NCBI GenBank assembly: GCA_035296325.1
Contig: DATHBD010000016.1
Location: 1 to 64,000 of the forward strand
Length of the DNA stretch: 64,000 nucleotides
Source: DATHBD01 sp035296325
GTDB taxonomy: Bacteria > Actinomycetota > Actinomycetes > Mycobacteriales > Micromonosporaceae
Direction: 5' to 3'
The position numbers and the translations under genes are program-made. The notes below the pieces were generated by a model. That model saw only the letters and a list, made by a program, of their open reading frames with translations. It searched no databases and had not been told where the DNA came from. This document shows positions 42,806 through 50,670 of the stretch, in pieces (position 1 is the stretch's first letter; the number at the start of each line of letters is the position of its first letter).

Positions 42806-44929
42806 TCAGCACCCGGCCAACGTGCAGCCGGCGACCCAGCGGGGACTGCCCGACTCGTATGCCCCGATGTCGGGGTTCGCCCCCGTGTACCCGTCGGTGA
42901 TTCCCGGCACGGAGACACCCGCGTCGACGGCCGGCGAGTCGGCCGCAACGGTGAAGTCGCCGACGGTCACGTCGGTGTACCGAGGGTCGATGCCGGTCCC
43001 GTCAAGACTCATGGTGGTGACCAGATTGTTGCTGTCGTCCGGGTCGCCGCCCGCGATGTGGCCGTAGTCGCGGCCGGCGGGGTGCGCGCCGTCGAGAATG
43101 TTGTTCTTGACGGTCGTGTTCGCCACGTGCGCAGCCGTGGCGAAGTAGTTGAAGATCGTGTATCCCTTGCCGGCGACGATGGTGTTGTTGAAGAAGGAGC
43201 CGCGCAGGTACGGCAGGCTGGACCCGGCGGGAGGCCGGTTGGTGTGGCCACCGAAGTTGATGCCGTTGCCGCCGTGGTTGATGTTGCCGACGCTCTTCAG
43301 TCCCCAGATGACGTTGTGGTCGACGGTGACGTCGATGGTGCCGTTGTCGAGGTGCATGCCGTTGCCGGTGTGCACCGGGTCGTGGATCCAGTTGTGGTCG
43401 ATCCGCGTGCCCGCCAGCGAGGTGTCACAGCAGACGTAGATGCCGCCCAGGTCGAACGCGATCTTCGCGTACGCGTAGATGTTGTTGTAGGCGATCCGCA
43501 TGTTGGTGTACCCGGCGTTCGGAAACGCGTTGGTGTTCATGTTGATCACATCGCGGCCGGTGTCGTGCATGGAGTTGTTCATGATCGTCATGTCACTCGC
43601 GCCGACCTCAATCGTCACCGCCGCGGTGTACGTTCCGCCGTAGCTGACGTTGTGGATGTGGTTGTTGACCACGGCGTGCCCGGCACCCATCAGGTTTACT
43701 CCGTTGCCGGCGGACTGCTGCAGCGTGCTGTTCCTGAGGGCGTTGTCCCGGCCGTGCAGGAGAATGCCGCTGTCGTAGCGGTGGTTGGCGTCATAGATGC
43801 CGGCGAACGGCAGCGTGGAGACGTACTGCGCGGTCTGCCAGTGCGACAGGTACTGGCCGTCGATCCCGTCGAGCACGATGTTGGAACTGGCGTCATCGGT
43901 CGTCACCGTGTTGGCCCACAGCGCGACGTCGGAGACGTTGATGTAGCTGCGGTCGCGCAGGTCGAAGGCGTAATTGCGCTTCTTCGCGGTCACGTTGGTG
44001 GGTACCGCACCATCCGGGGCCCAGACGAAGAGTTCCTTGGTGCCCGCGTCGTAGTACCACTGGTTCGGCCCGGTCAGGAAGGCCTTCTTGCCGACCAGCC
44101 GCAGTTTGCGGTTGTTGCCGCCGCCCGGGTACACGTTGTCGTCGCTCTGCGGAAAGCTGATGTCGAGAGTCTTGTTGGTGCCGTCGAGGTTGCCCCCGGT
44201 GACAGTGGCGGAGAGCGCCACCCAGCCGCCGGCGAAGTAGGCCACGGCACCGGTCATGTCCCCGAACGCCGGGAAGTTGTCGTACGTCAACGTGCCGGTC
44301 AACGTGGTGGTGCACGGCGCCGGGTTGCAGTCACCGCCCGCACTCCGGGTCGAGCTCCAGCCACCGTTGATGAAGGCCTGGCTCCACGGGTCGGCGCTGG
44401 GTGGAGGGTAGGCAGCCTCGGGCGCCATGCTGCCGTCGAGGAAGATCTGATTCGCCCACAGATCGCTGTTCGCCGGGTACTCCGTAGAGCTGTACGGCTG
44501 CTCGGCGGTCCCGGACAGCGTCACCGAGGCCCGGTAGATGTTGCCGCTGTCCGGCGTCCATCCGGTCACAGCGTCGGTGCCGTCGACGGTGACCTTGGCG
44601 CCGCGCGCGGCGCGGAAGGTGATCGGTGCACCGGGGGCGCCGGAGCGCCGGGGCGTGACGGTCTCGCGGTACACCCCGCCGGCGATCACACAGGTGTCCC
44701 CGGGTCGGGCGAGCGAGGCGCACCGCTGGATCGTCCGGAACGCGACGCGCGGTGAGCGGCCGGAGCGTCCGTCGTCACCGCCGGTGGACACGAAGTAGGT
44801 CCGGCCGTGGCCGGGGCGATCCGCCGCGGCAGCGGCGGCCGGCGCCGTCGCGACACCTGTGGTGGCGAGCATCGCCGCCCCGATGGTCGTCGTCACGAGC
44901 GTGACCCGCAACTTCATGTTGACGCGCAT
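42806..44929 (-). CDS. Secreted right-handed beta-helix protein (pectate-lyase-like fold)
   Basis: 707 residues. Signal peptide of about 38 residues ending in an alanine run. Then TYFVSTGGDDGRSG and AFRTIQRCASLARPGD, the typical start of parallel beta-helix polysaccharide enzymes, and many helix coils with NxIhN-type repeats (VVNNHIHNV, IMNNSMHDTG, IDHNWIHDP, VDHNVIW, VKNNILDGA). It could be a lyase or hydrolase of plant or microbial polysaccharide; no catalytic residues can be named. Next to the rhamnose island, so a role in rhamnogalacturonan breakdown is an attractive guess. AGAGGA precedes ATG 44929. Confidence 0.8.
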   Translation of the reverse strand: MRVNMKLRVTLVTTTIGAAMLATTGVATAPAAAAAADRPGHGRTYFVSTGGDDGRSGRSPRVAFRTIQRCASLARPGDTCVIAGGVYRETVTPRRSGAPGAPITFRAARGAKVTVDGTDAVTGWTPDSGNIYRASVTLSGTAEQPYSSTEYPANSDLWANQIFLDGSMAPEAAYPPPSADPWSQAFINGGWSSTRSAGGDCNPAPCTTTLTGTLTYDNFPAFGDMTGAVAYFAGGWVALSATVTGGNLDGTNKTLDISFPQSDDNVYPGGGNNRKLRLVGKKAFLTGPNQWYYDAGTKELFVWAPDGAVPTNVTAKKRNYAFDLRDRSYINVSDVALWANTVTTDDASSNIVLDGIDGQYLSHWQTAQYVSTLPFAGIYDANHRYDSGILLHGRDNALRNSTLQQSAGNGVNLMGAGHAVVNNHIHNVSYGGTYTAAVTIEVGASDMTIMNNSMHDTGRDVINMNTNAFPNAGYTNMRIAYNNIYAYAKIAFDLGGIYVCCDTSLAGTRIDHNWIHDPVHTGNGMHLDNGTIDVTVDHNVIWGLKSVGNINHGGNGINFGGHTNRPPAGSSLPYLRGSFFNNTIVAGKGYTIFNYFATAAHVANTTVKNNILDGAHPAGRDYGHIAGGDPDDSNNLVTTMSLDGTGIDPRYTDVTVGDFTVAADSPAVDAGVSVPGITDGYTGANPDIGAYESGSPRWVAGCTLAGC

Positions 44930-45259
44930 CGCACACGTCCTCTCTGCTGAACCGGCACGGACCGCGCGGTGATCGACTGACCTCGATGACGCAGGCAGAG
45001 CGATGTTACCGGTCACTGCGTCGTCGTCAACCAGGTCGAGGTGAGCCCACTCACGACGACGGGGCCCGAAGCCCCATGACCCGCCACCTGCCCGGTCGGC
45101 CGGACGATCTGCGCCGCTCGGGACCTGCCTCAACGGACGTGAATATTTCGGACCGCCTCGCTGCCGGCCCGCCCCTACCCGGGCGCGGCTCGACTGGCTG
45201 CCCGCGCTTGCCCGCGGGCGGTAGGGTCGAGGGCGCCCAGACGGGGGGAGCGAAGCCTC
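44930..45259. other. Divergent intergenic region
   Basis: Holds the 5' regions of the beta-helix gene and the FAD protein. No clear -35/-10 pair or operator dyad could be named. Confidence 0.3.
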
Positions 45260-46597
45260 ATGTCCACAGCGCGATCGTCCGCCGTGGTGATCGGCGCCGG
45301 CATCGCTGGATTGACCAGCGCCAGGGTGCTGGCCGAACGGTTCGAGCGGGTCACCGTGCTCGACCGGGACCTGCTGCCCGACGCCGGGGTGCCGCGACGA
45401 GGCGTGCCGCAGGGCCACCACCCGCACACGCTGCTGCTGGCTGGCCAGCGCGCCCTCGAGGGGTTGTTCCCCGGTCTGCGTGAGGAACTCGTCGGTGCCG
45501 GCGCGGTGGTGTTCGACACCGGGGGTGACCTCGCCTATTACCGCGGTGGCGAGCCGTGGCCAGCGCTGCCGATCGGCCTGGAGACGATCAACGTCACCCG
45601 TCCACGGTTGGAGTACGCCATCCGTCGCCGGGTCGCCGCGATGACGTCCGTCACGATCCGCGACGGCGTCGCCATCGCCGGCCTGACCGGTGACGACTCG
45701 CGAATCACCGGCGTGACGCTGGACGACGGGGATGTCCTGCCCGCCGACCTGGTGGTGGACTGCTCCGGCCGGGGTACCCGCTCGGACCGCTGGCTGGGCT
45801 CACTCGGATTTCCCACCCCGCACGTCGCCGAAGTGAAGATCGGGGTCGGCTACGCCACCCGGCTGGCGCGACGCACGCCGGGCGACCTGGCGGAGGGCGC
45901 AGCCCTCCTGGTCCTACCGGTGCCACCGGGCGAGCGCCGCAGCGGGCTCGCCCTCCCGGTTGAGGGCGACCGGTGGTTGATCTCGGGTGGCGGGTGGCAC
46001 GGAGACTACCCGGCTGCCGACGACGCGGCGCTGCGCCGGCACCTCCGCTCCCTGCCACACGGCGGCATCGCCGACCTGTACGACCGTGCCGAGCCGCTCG
46101 ACGAGGTACGTACAGCCGCGTTCCCGTCCAGCCGACGGCGGTACTTTGAACGGCTGCGGCGCCTGCCGGCCGGCTACCTGGCGGCCGGCGACGCCATGTG
46201 CAGCTTCAACCCGGTGTACGGGCAGGGCATGACCTGTGCCGCGCTGGAAGCGACGGTGTTGGGTCAGGTACTCGACGACCATCCGGGCGCATCGCCGGAA
46301 ATGGCCCGGGCGTACTATCGGGCCGCCGCGCGCATCCTCACAACGCCATGGCGGTTCGCCGTCGGCGCTGACTTCAGGTTTCCCGGTACGACCGGCCCGA
46401 AAGTGCGGGGCACCGACGCCCTCAACGGGTACTCGCACCGGATCTGGATGGCCGCACTCACCTCGACCGAGGTGCGGCGCACCCTGCTCGCCGTCCAGCA
46501 CCTGGTCAGTCCGCCGTCGGCCCTCTTCGCTCCAGCGATGGTGGCCAGAGTGCTCCGCGAGCCGCGCCGCGCCCGCCGGGCCGCAGGCCGCCCCTGA
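45260..46597 (+). CDS. FAD-dependent oxidoreductase, monooxygenase-like
   Basis: 445 residues. FAD motif VVIGAGIAGLTSARVLAERF at the N terminus and the second flavin motif AAGDAMCSFNPVYGQGMTCA near residue 310, as in PHBH/Trp-halogenase-like monooxygenases. The GHHPHTLLLAGQRALEGLFPG segment is seen in actinobacterial FAD proteins of this group. The substrate is unknown. GGGGGAG precedes ATG 45260. It stands alone, with no partner gene. Confidence 0.85.
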   Translation: MSTARSSAVVIGAGIAGLTSARVLAERFERVTVLDRDLLPDAGVPRRGVPQGHHPHTLLLAGQRALEGLFPGLREELVGAGAVVFDTGGDLAYYRGGEPWPALPIGLETINVTRPRLEYAIRRRVAAMTSVTIRDGVAIAGLTGDDSRITGVTLDDGDVLPADLVVDCSGRGTRSDRWLGSLGFPTPHVAEVKIGVGYATRLARRTPGDLAEGAALLVLPVPPGERRSGLALPVEGDRWLISGGGWHGDYPAADDAALRRHLRSLPHGGIADLYDRAEPLDEVRTAAFPSSRRRYFERLRRLPAGYLAAGDAMCSFNPVYGQGMTCAALEATVLGQVLDDHPGASPEMARAYYRAAARILTTPWRFAVGADFRFPGTTGPKVRGTDALNGYSHRIWMAALTSTEVRRTLLAVQHLVSPPSALFAPAMVARVLREPRRARRAAGRP

Positions 46598-47048
46598 CGG
46601 CGGCCCCGTCACAATCACGGCGCTGTGGATCGAGCCGGAGTTGAGCTCGTGACTCGTCATCGAACGTCCGGATCTGGCTCCCTCTGTGTCAAGACGCCGT
46701 CCGAGGCGAGGTTCTGAGCTTGTTGTCGGCGGATTCGGGAAGTGACTTTCTCCGATGACCCGGCGTGGGGATGAGAGCCGGTCACGCTGGAGTTTGAGGT
46801 GCACGACCCGGTTGATCTGCCGATTCGGTCGCTGGCGGCATCGTCGCTCTTCATGCCGCTGGTCCGGTCCCGCCTGCGTCCCACCACGTCGATGAGCGGG
46901 TGACCGGAGCGCACAGGCGTCCGCTCTTTGCGCGCAGCGATCCGCCAGCCGTTCCACCGCCCGGCCCTACTCGGCCATGGCGTCGGAGAGAAAACCTCCG
47001 CTCCGGATGTGATCTAGCGGTGACGCCGATGACTTCCGGCGACACCAC
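46598..47048. other. Intergenic region, possibly degenerate
   Basis: A short plus-strand reading (EPVTLEFEVHDPVDLPIRSL, about 46770-46840) looks protein-like but is bounded by stops and has no start. Some decayed gene is possible; nothing can be assigned. A weak 6-base stem-loop follows the FAD gene stop. Confidence 0.3.
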
Positions 47049-47612
47049 CTACGCGGAGGTTCCTTGATCAACCGACAACAGGACGTCCTGCGGATCGCGT
47101 CCGGTCGCGGCGGCCAGCGCAGCGACTGCAGCCGATGCCAGCGCCGTCAGGTTCAACGCTGCCGCCAGCGCATCCTCCTTGACCCCGGCGTCGGTGACGT
47201 TGTAGACGTCCGCGTCCTCGTCGGCAAGGTAGGCAGCCACCGCCGCCACGGCCGCTCGTCGGCGATGGCGGCTGCGTCGTTGCCCGCTCCTTCGCGTCGA
47301 GCCAATGGCGCCTACACCGGCAGGCTGCAGGCCGGCATCAGCGCGTCCGTATGGAAGCCTGATTTCCTTCGCTCCGAGTACCGATTCGTAGAAGCGCAGG
47401 ATCTCGGTCATCTCCTTCACGGCGTCGTCCAACTCCTCCGACGCTTCATGATCGCCTGCAACGTGCCGCAATCGGCCTGCCGCATCCATGAGCCGCTTCA
47501 CCACCACGAAGAACGTGGCCCCCTGCACATGGATGCCGGGAATCGCGCCTTCCAACTGCGTCACTGCGATGTTCGTCCCACGCGCGAGCACGCGCGCCTG
47601 CTCTGCGGTCAC
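47049..47612 (-). CDS. Hypothetical protein
   Basis: 187 residues, family not recognised. The N half (QARVLARGTNIAVTQLEG, EASEELDDAVKEMTEIL) looks alpha-helical and coding-like; residues about 90-125 are Arg/Ser/Gly-rich and poorly conserved in style; the C half (LADEDADVYNVTDAG, ALNLTALASAAVAALAAATG) is again coding-like and Ala-rich. The odd middle could mark an internal frameshift or a linker. GTG start without a clear binding site. Confidence 0.5.
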   Translation of the reverse strand: MTAEQARVLARGTNIAVTQLEGAIPGIHVQGATFFVVVKRLMDAAGRLRHVAGDHEASEELDDAVKEMTEILRFYESVLGAKEIRLPYGRADAGLQPAGVGAIGSTRRSGQRRSRHRRRAAVAAVAAYLADEDADVYNVTDAGVKEDALAAALNLTALASAAVAALAAATGRDPQDVLLSVDQGTSA

Positions 47613-47820
47613 CGCACGATGATCGCACTGCGACCGGCCGGGACCGTCAGATCCGGTAGCCGTGTCCGGCAGCGTGCTGCCGGAGCAGGACGCTAGTGCG
47701 GGGCCCGACCTACCGCCATCGCGCGTCCCGATCGGCTCCCCTCACGGACGCGGCATTGAACTGCCGCCGCGAAGCGCGAACGCTTGTCCGTCACAAGTGA
47801 CGGGCAGTGGATACGCACGG

Positions 47821-48279
47821 TCATGCCACCAGCGGTAGGTGGGCCTCCCAGACGACATCGGGAGGCCGCACGCGTGCGGCGCGCGGTTGACCCTTGCTGT
47901 CGGTGAGTCCGAGCCTGCCGACCAGTACCCCGTCGCCGTCGTGCGCCGCACGCAGCAGGTGTGTCGGCACATCAGCGAACATGAGCTTGATCCGCCTGAA
48001 CATGGCGAACTCGGTACCGTCGACCGCGCCCCAGCTCAGGTAGAGGAACCGAGCACCGGGCCAGCCATGCACGTAGGGGCCACCGACGTCCAGGAACTCG
48101 TCGATCTCACGGCTGTTGATCTGGAACTCCCACGTCACCGACTCTGCGTCGGCCGGGAACCGATCGACGACCTCGGCCCGGCGTTGCACGCCGACGTGCA
48201 CAGTGTTGCGGCGCAGCGTGTCAGCCTCAGTCCCGCCGCGGCGGCCGGGCAGGTCGGTGCCCTCGATCCGGATGCGCAC
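47821..48279 (-). CDS. DUF5990 family protein
   Basis: 152 residues. RIRIEGTDLPGR, VHVGVQRRAEVVD, GGPYVHGWPGARFLYLSWG and GRLGLTDSKGQPRAARVRPP match the DUF5990 family, small cytosolic actinobacterial proteins of unknown function. Start placed at GTG 48279, because the family begins just before the RIRIEG block; the frame continues upstream to 48465 through a pentanucleotide repeat, which is unlikely to be coding. Confidence 0.82.
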   Translation of the reverse strand: MRIRIEGTDLPGRRGGTEADTLRRNTVHVGVQRRAEVVDRFPADAESVTWEFQINSREIDEFLDVGGPYVHGWPGARFLYLSWGAVDGTEFAMFRRIKLMFADVPTHLLRAAHDGDGVLVGRLGLTDSKGQPRAARVRPPDVVWEAHLPLVA

Positions 48280-48355
48280 ATCGTCACTGTAATGCGCGTC
48301 TCGGACTCCAGCCGTGGAGTGGCAGGCTCTCGAAGCGCCGGCGCACGCTTGTGCC

Positions 48356-48380
48356 GAGTTGAGTTGAGTTGAGTTGAGTA
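48356..48380. repeat. Pentanucleotide tandem repeat (GAGTT)5
   Basis: Four exact GAGTT units followed by GAGTA, 77 bases upstream of the DUF5990 start. On the minus strand it reads (AACTC)n within the leader of that gene. Confidence 0.95.
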
Positions 48381-48580
48381 AGCGTGGAGAGGCGGCCTGT
48401 GGAGTTCCTGGTTCCGCCGTCCGTACTTGGGCAACGTTTCCACCTCCCCGGCTCCCAGCCCACAACTAACGGCAACGCCGGTCAACCGCCTCACGGCACG
48501 AGCCACACCGCTGGACATCCTGATTCGTCACGCCAGGCAAGCCGTAGGCGGCCACGCGTAGCGTAAAGCGATAGCCGAAT

Positions 48581-48595
48581 ATGTCGGCCCGACAT
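48581..48595. promoter_or_regulatory. Perfect dyad, possible operator
   Basis: ATGTCGG-C-CCGACAT, 7-base arms around one base, in the long intergenic stretch 48280-48904. It could be a repressor site; no gene adjacent identifies the regulator. Confidence 0.35.
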
Positions 48596-48620
48596 TTGCC
48601 ACCAGCATGCCGGCGAACGT

Positions 48621-48667
48621 CGGCGAATGGGGAGTTCCCCAGCTGCCGGGGAACCGCCCATTCGCCG
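48621..48667. other. Strong nested hairpin in intergenic region
   Basis: Outer arms 48621-48631 and 48657-48667 pair over 11 bases; inner arms GTTCCCC/GGGGAAC (48634-48640, 48648-48654) pair over 7 bases with a 7-base loop. It lies in 625 gene-free bases (48280-48904), which otherwise hold only the tandem repeat and the dyad at 48581. It could be a terminator or a structured small RNA. Confidence 0.6.
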
Positions 48668-48904
48668 GCATAGCGGCTGAACGCCCGATGGTGACGGGTT
48701 TGCCTACACCGCCTGGCTCGTCCGCGCGTCCGTCAATCGCTAGACGGGCGTGACGGTCCATTCCTCACCACGGAAATTGGCTGACCTGACCCGAACTGGC
48801 GCGAGGATGGTCTGCCGAAACGTGCATGCAAGGGCATGCGTCACAGTGTGGGGAACCGCAGGCAGATACCTGAACTTGAGGGCGTCGACGGGCACGATCC
48901 GGGG

Positions 48905-49189
48905 TTAAATTACTCCTGTTTCGCCGATCAGCAGGTCCCAGTTGTTCGGCTTGCTCTCTGTACAAATCGCCCGCGACCGGCCGTACCTGGACGCGTCCAG
49001 CTGCTCCATGGCCTTGACTCCCTCAAGGTTGCACTGGAAGTAGGTTGGATACGTCCCCTTGTAATAGAAGTTGTCGGCATGGGCGGCCCCGATTCCAAAC
49101 CCGGCGATCGCGACGGCCGTTCCGGCCACAACCATCATCTTAATCGTTCGTCCTAGGCGCCGTTTGGGTGACTTGGCGTTGTGGAGCAC
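48905..49189 (-). CDS. Small secreted peptide
   Basis: 94 residues. Basic N terminus, hydrophobic core MMVVAGTAVAIAGFGIG and signal-peptidase site AAHA-DN, leaving a mature peptide of about 55 residues with two cysteines (in FQCNLEG and AICTESK), likely one disulphide, and the ending DLLIGETGVI. GGAGG lies 7 bases before GTG 49189. Small secreted proteins with a YKGTYPTYFQC-like opening occur in actinobacteria; function unknown. Confidence 0.75.
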   Translation of the reverse strand: MLHNAKSPKRRLGRTIKMMVVAGTAVAIAGFGIGAAHADNFYYKGTYPTYFQCNLEGVKAMEQLDASRYGRSRAICTESKPNNWDLLIGETGVI

Positions 49190-49949
49190 TATGAAACCTC
49201 CGTTGTGTGGTTGAGAAAAAGCCTTCGCCGGCTATGCGATGCGGATGCAATCCCGTCGGGTCAGGCCGAACGTCTTCGGCATGCGCCCTGTGCGTAGCGA
49301 ATGCATCACTAGGCTCCAATGCGCTACTTCCACTACGACGCTACACCTGATGCTATCGATATTCGAAAACTCGACAGGTTTTTCACACTTGAACTCTTCG
49401 AGGTTTATCTGGCTACGCCGCAGTCCGGACCGGTCGCGGCGCCCCGAGGACGTCCAAATCATCACCTTGCCGATTCCAGGAGCAACTATCTCCGAATTAT
49501 TAAGACGTTTTTCAATCGGATTCGGCAACTGAGGGCGGATGCGGTGGGTCTGTTGTCCACCGTCACCCGTAGCTCTCGCAAGACCAGCAAGAACGCGGGC
49601 AAACTGCCTCGTCAGCCTGTGCCGCACGTTCGGGAAGCCGAGCCCGGCACCGCACACGACGGCCTGCCGCCACGGCTCTGAGCCCGCCCGGACAGCCGGG
49701 CTGGCGCAGCCCACCGCCACGCTGGTGCCACCGCAGCCAGCCGGCGAGGGCGCCGGTGGTCAGTCCGGCGAGGCCCTGACGGTCGACAATGTCGCCGCGC
49801 GACCAGGTGTGCACCGCACCACCGTCTACCTGCGGTGGCGAGACGCCGAGACCTGCCTGCCGACGCCCTCGACGCTGCCCGGGATCAGCCATGGGAGCCA
49901 CCCGATACCGGATCGGTAGGTTGACTCGGCCGACTGCCACAATGGGCGC
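49190..49949. other. Gene-poor stretch with lower-GC part
   Basis: Around 49300-49520 the GC content falls. A plus frame from 49319 begins MRYFHYDATPDAIDIRKLDR and looks protein-like for about 35 residues before turning non-coding; a minus frame ending at 49232 is also open. Neither is convincing. The TetR remnant listed separately lies at the right end. Confidence 0.3.
49776..49860 (+). pseudogene. TetR-family helix-turn-helix remnant
   Basis: LTVDNVAARPGVHRTTVYLR matches the TetR recognition helix pattern (VDDVAARAGVHKTTVYRRW), and the following WRDAE fits too. The frame before it is Pro/Arg-rich and the frame ends soon after (TAG near 49919), so the effector domain is missing. It is probably the remains of a TetR regulator. 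Confidence 0.55.
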
Positions 49950-50537
49950 ATGGGCACTGGACTGGCTGCGCTGACCTGGCCGGTGCGCACCGACCGGCTC
50001 ACGTTACGCCCGGCGACCACGCACGACGTCGACGCTACGTGGCAGTTCCGCCGGCGCGATGACGTCAGCCGCTGGCTCACCCGCGCTCCCGCCACCCTGG
50101 CCGAGCACCGGACCTGGTTCGAGGCCCCGGACAGTCTCGCCAGGACGGTGGTGATCGAGTGCGGCGGTGCGATCATCGGCGACCTCATGGTCAAGATCGA
50201 GGACGCCTGGGCACAAGCGGAGATCGCCGAACGCGCCCGCAGCGTGCAAGCGGAGCTGGGGTGGGTGCTGCACCCCGAGTACGCCGGCCAGGGATACGCC
50301 ACCGAAGCCGTCCGTGAACTGCTCCGGCTCTGTTTCGAGAATCTGGGGCTGCGCCGCGTGACGGCGACCTGTTTCGCCGCCAACGCCGCATCGTGGCGCC
50401 TCATGGAACGCGTCGGGATGCGCCGGGAGAGCTACACGGTCCGTGACTGCCTGCATCGATCCGGCGAGTGGCTCGACGGCATCAGCTACGCCCTGCTCGC
50501 CGACGAGTGGCGCGACTCGACGGCGAGCAGGACCTAG
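49950..50537 (+). CDS. GNAT acetyltransferase, RimJ/RimL-like
   Basis: 195 residues. RTDRLTLRPATTHDVDATWQ opens the RimJ/RimL-type GNAT fold; ELGWVLHPEYAGQGYATEAV holds the acetyl-CoA loop, and NAASWRLMERVGMRRESY is the usual C-terminal motif. It could acetylate a protein N terminus or a small molecule. ATG 49950; no strong binding site visible. Confidence 0.88.
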   Translation: MGTGLAALTWPVRTDRLTLRPATTHDVDATWQFRRRDDVSRWLTRAPATLAEHRTWFEAPDSLARTVVIECGGAIIGDLMVKIEDAWAQAEIAERARSVQAELGWVLHPEYAGQGYATEAVRELLRLCFENLGLRRVTATCFAANAASWRLMERVGMRRESYTVRDCLHRSGEWLDGISYALLADEWRDSTASRT

Positions 50538-50670
50538 CCTGCCTGCCGTCATCGGATCCCGAGCTCACGCGCAACCGCGGCGATCGGTTTGCCGGTCCCT
50601 AGGACCATCCGGACGCCCTCGCCCTTGCTCGCTCCCCTGTCGGGCGCCGACCGACCGGGCGGGGTCGAGG

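Noticed and set aside
45914..46957. 347-codon minus-strand frame over the FAD gene
   Set aside because: Shadow of the FAD oxidoreductase; no motif and poor composition.
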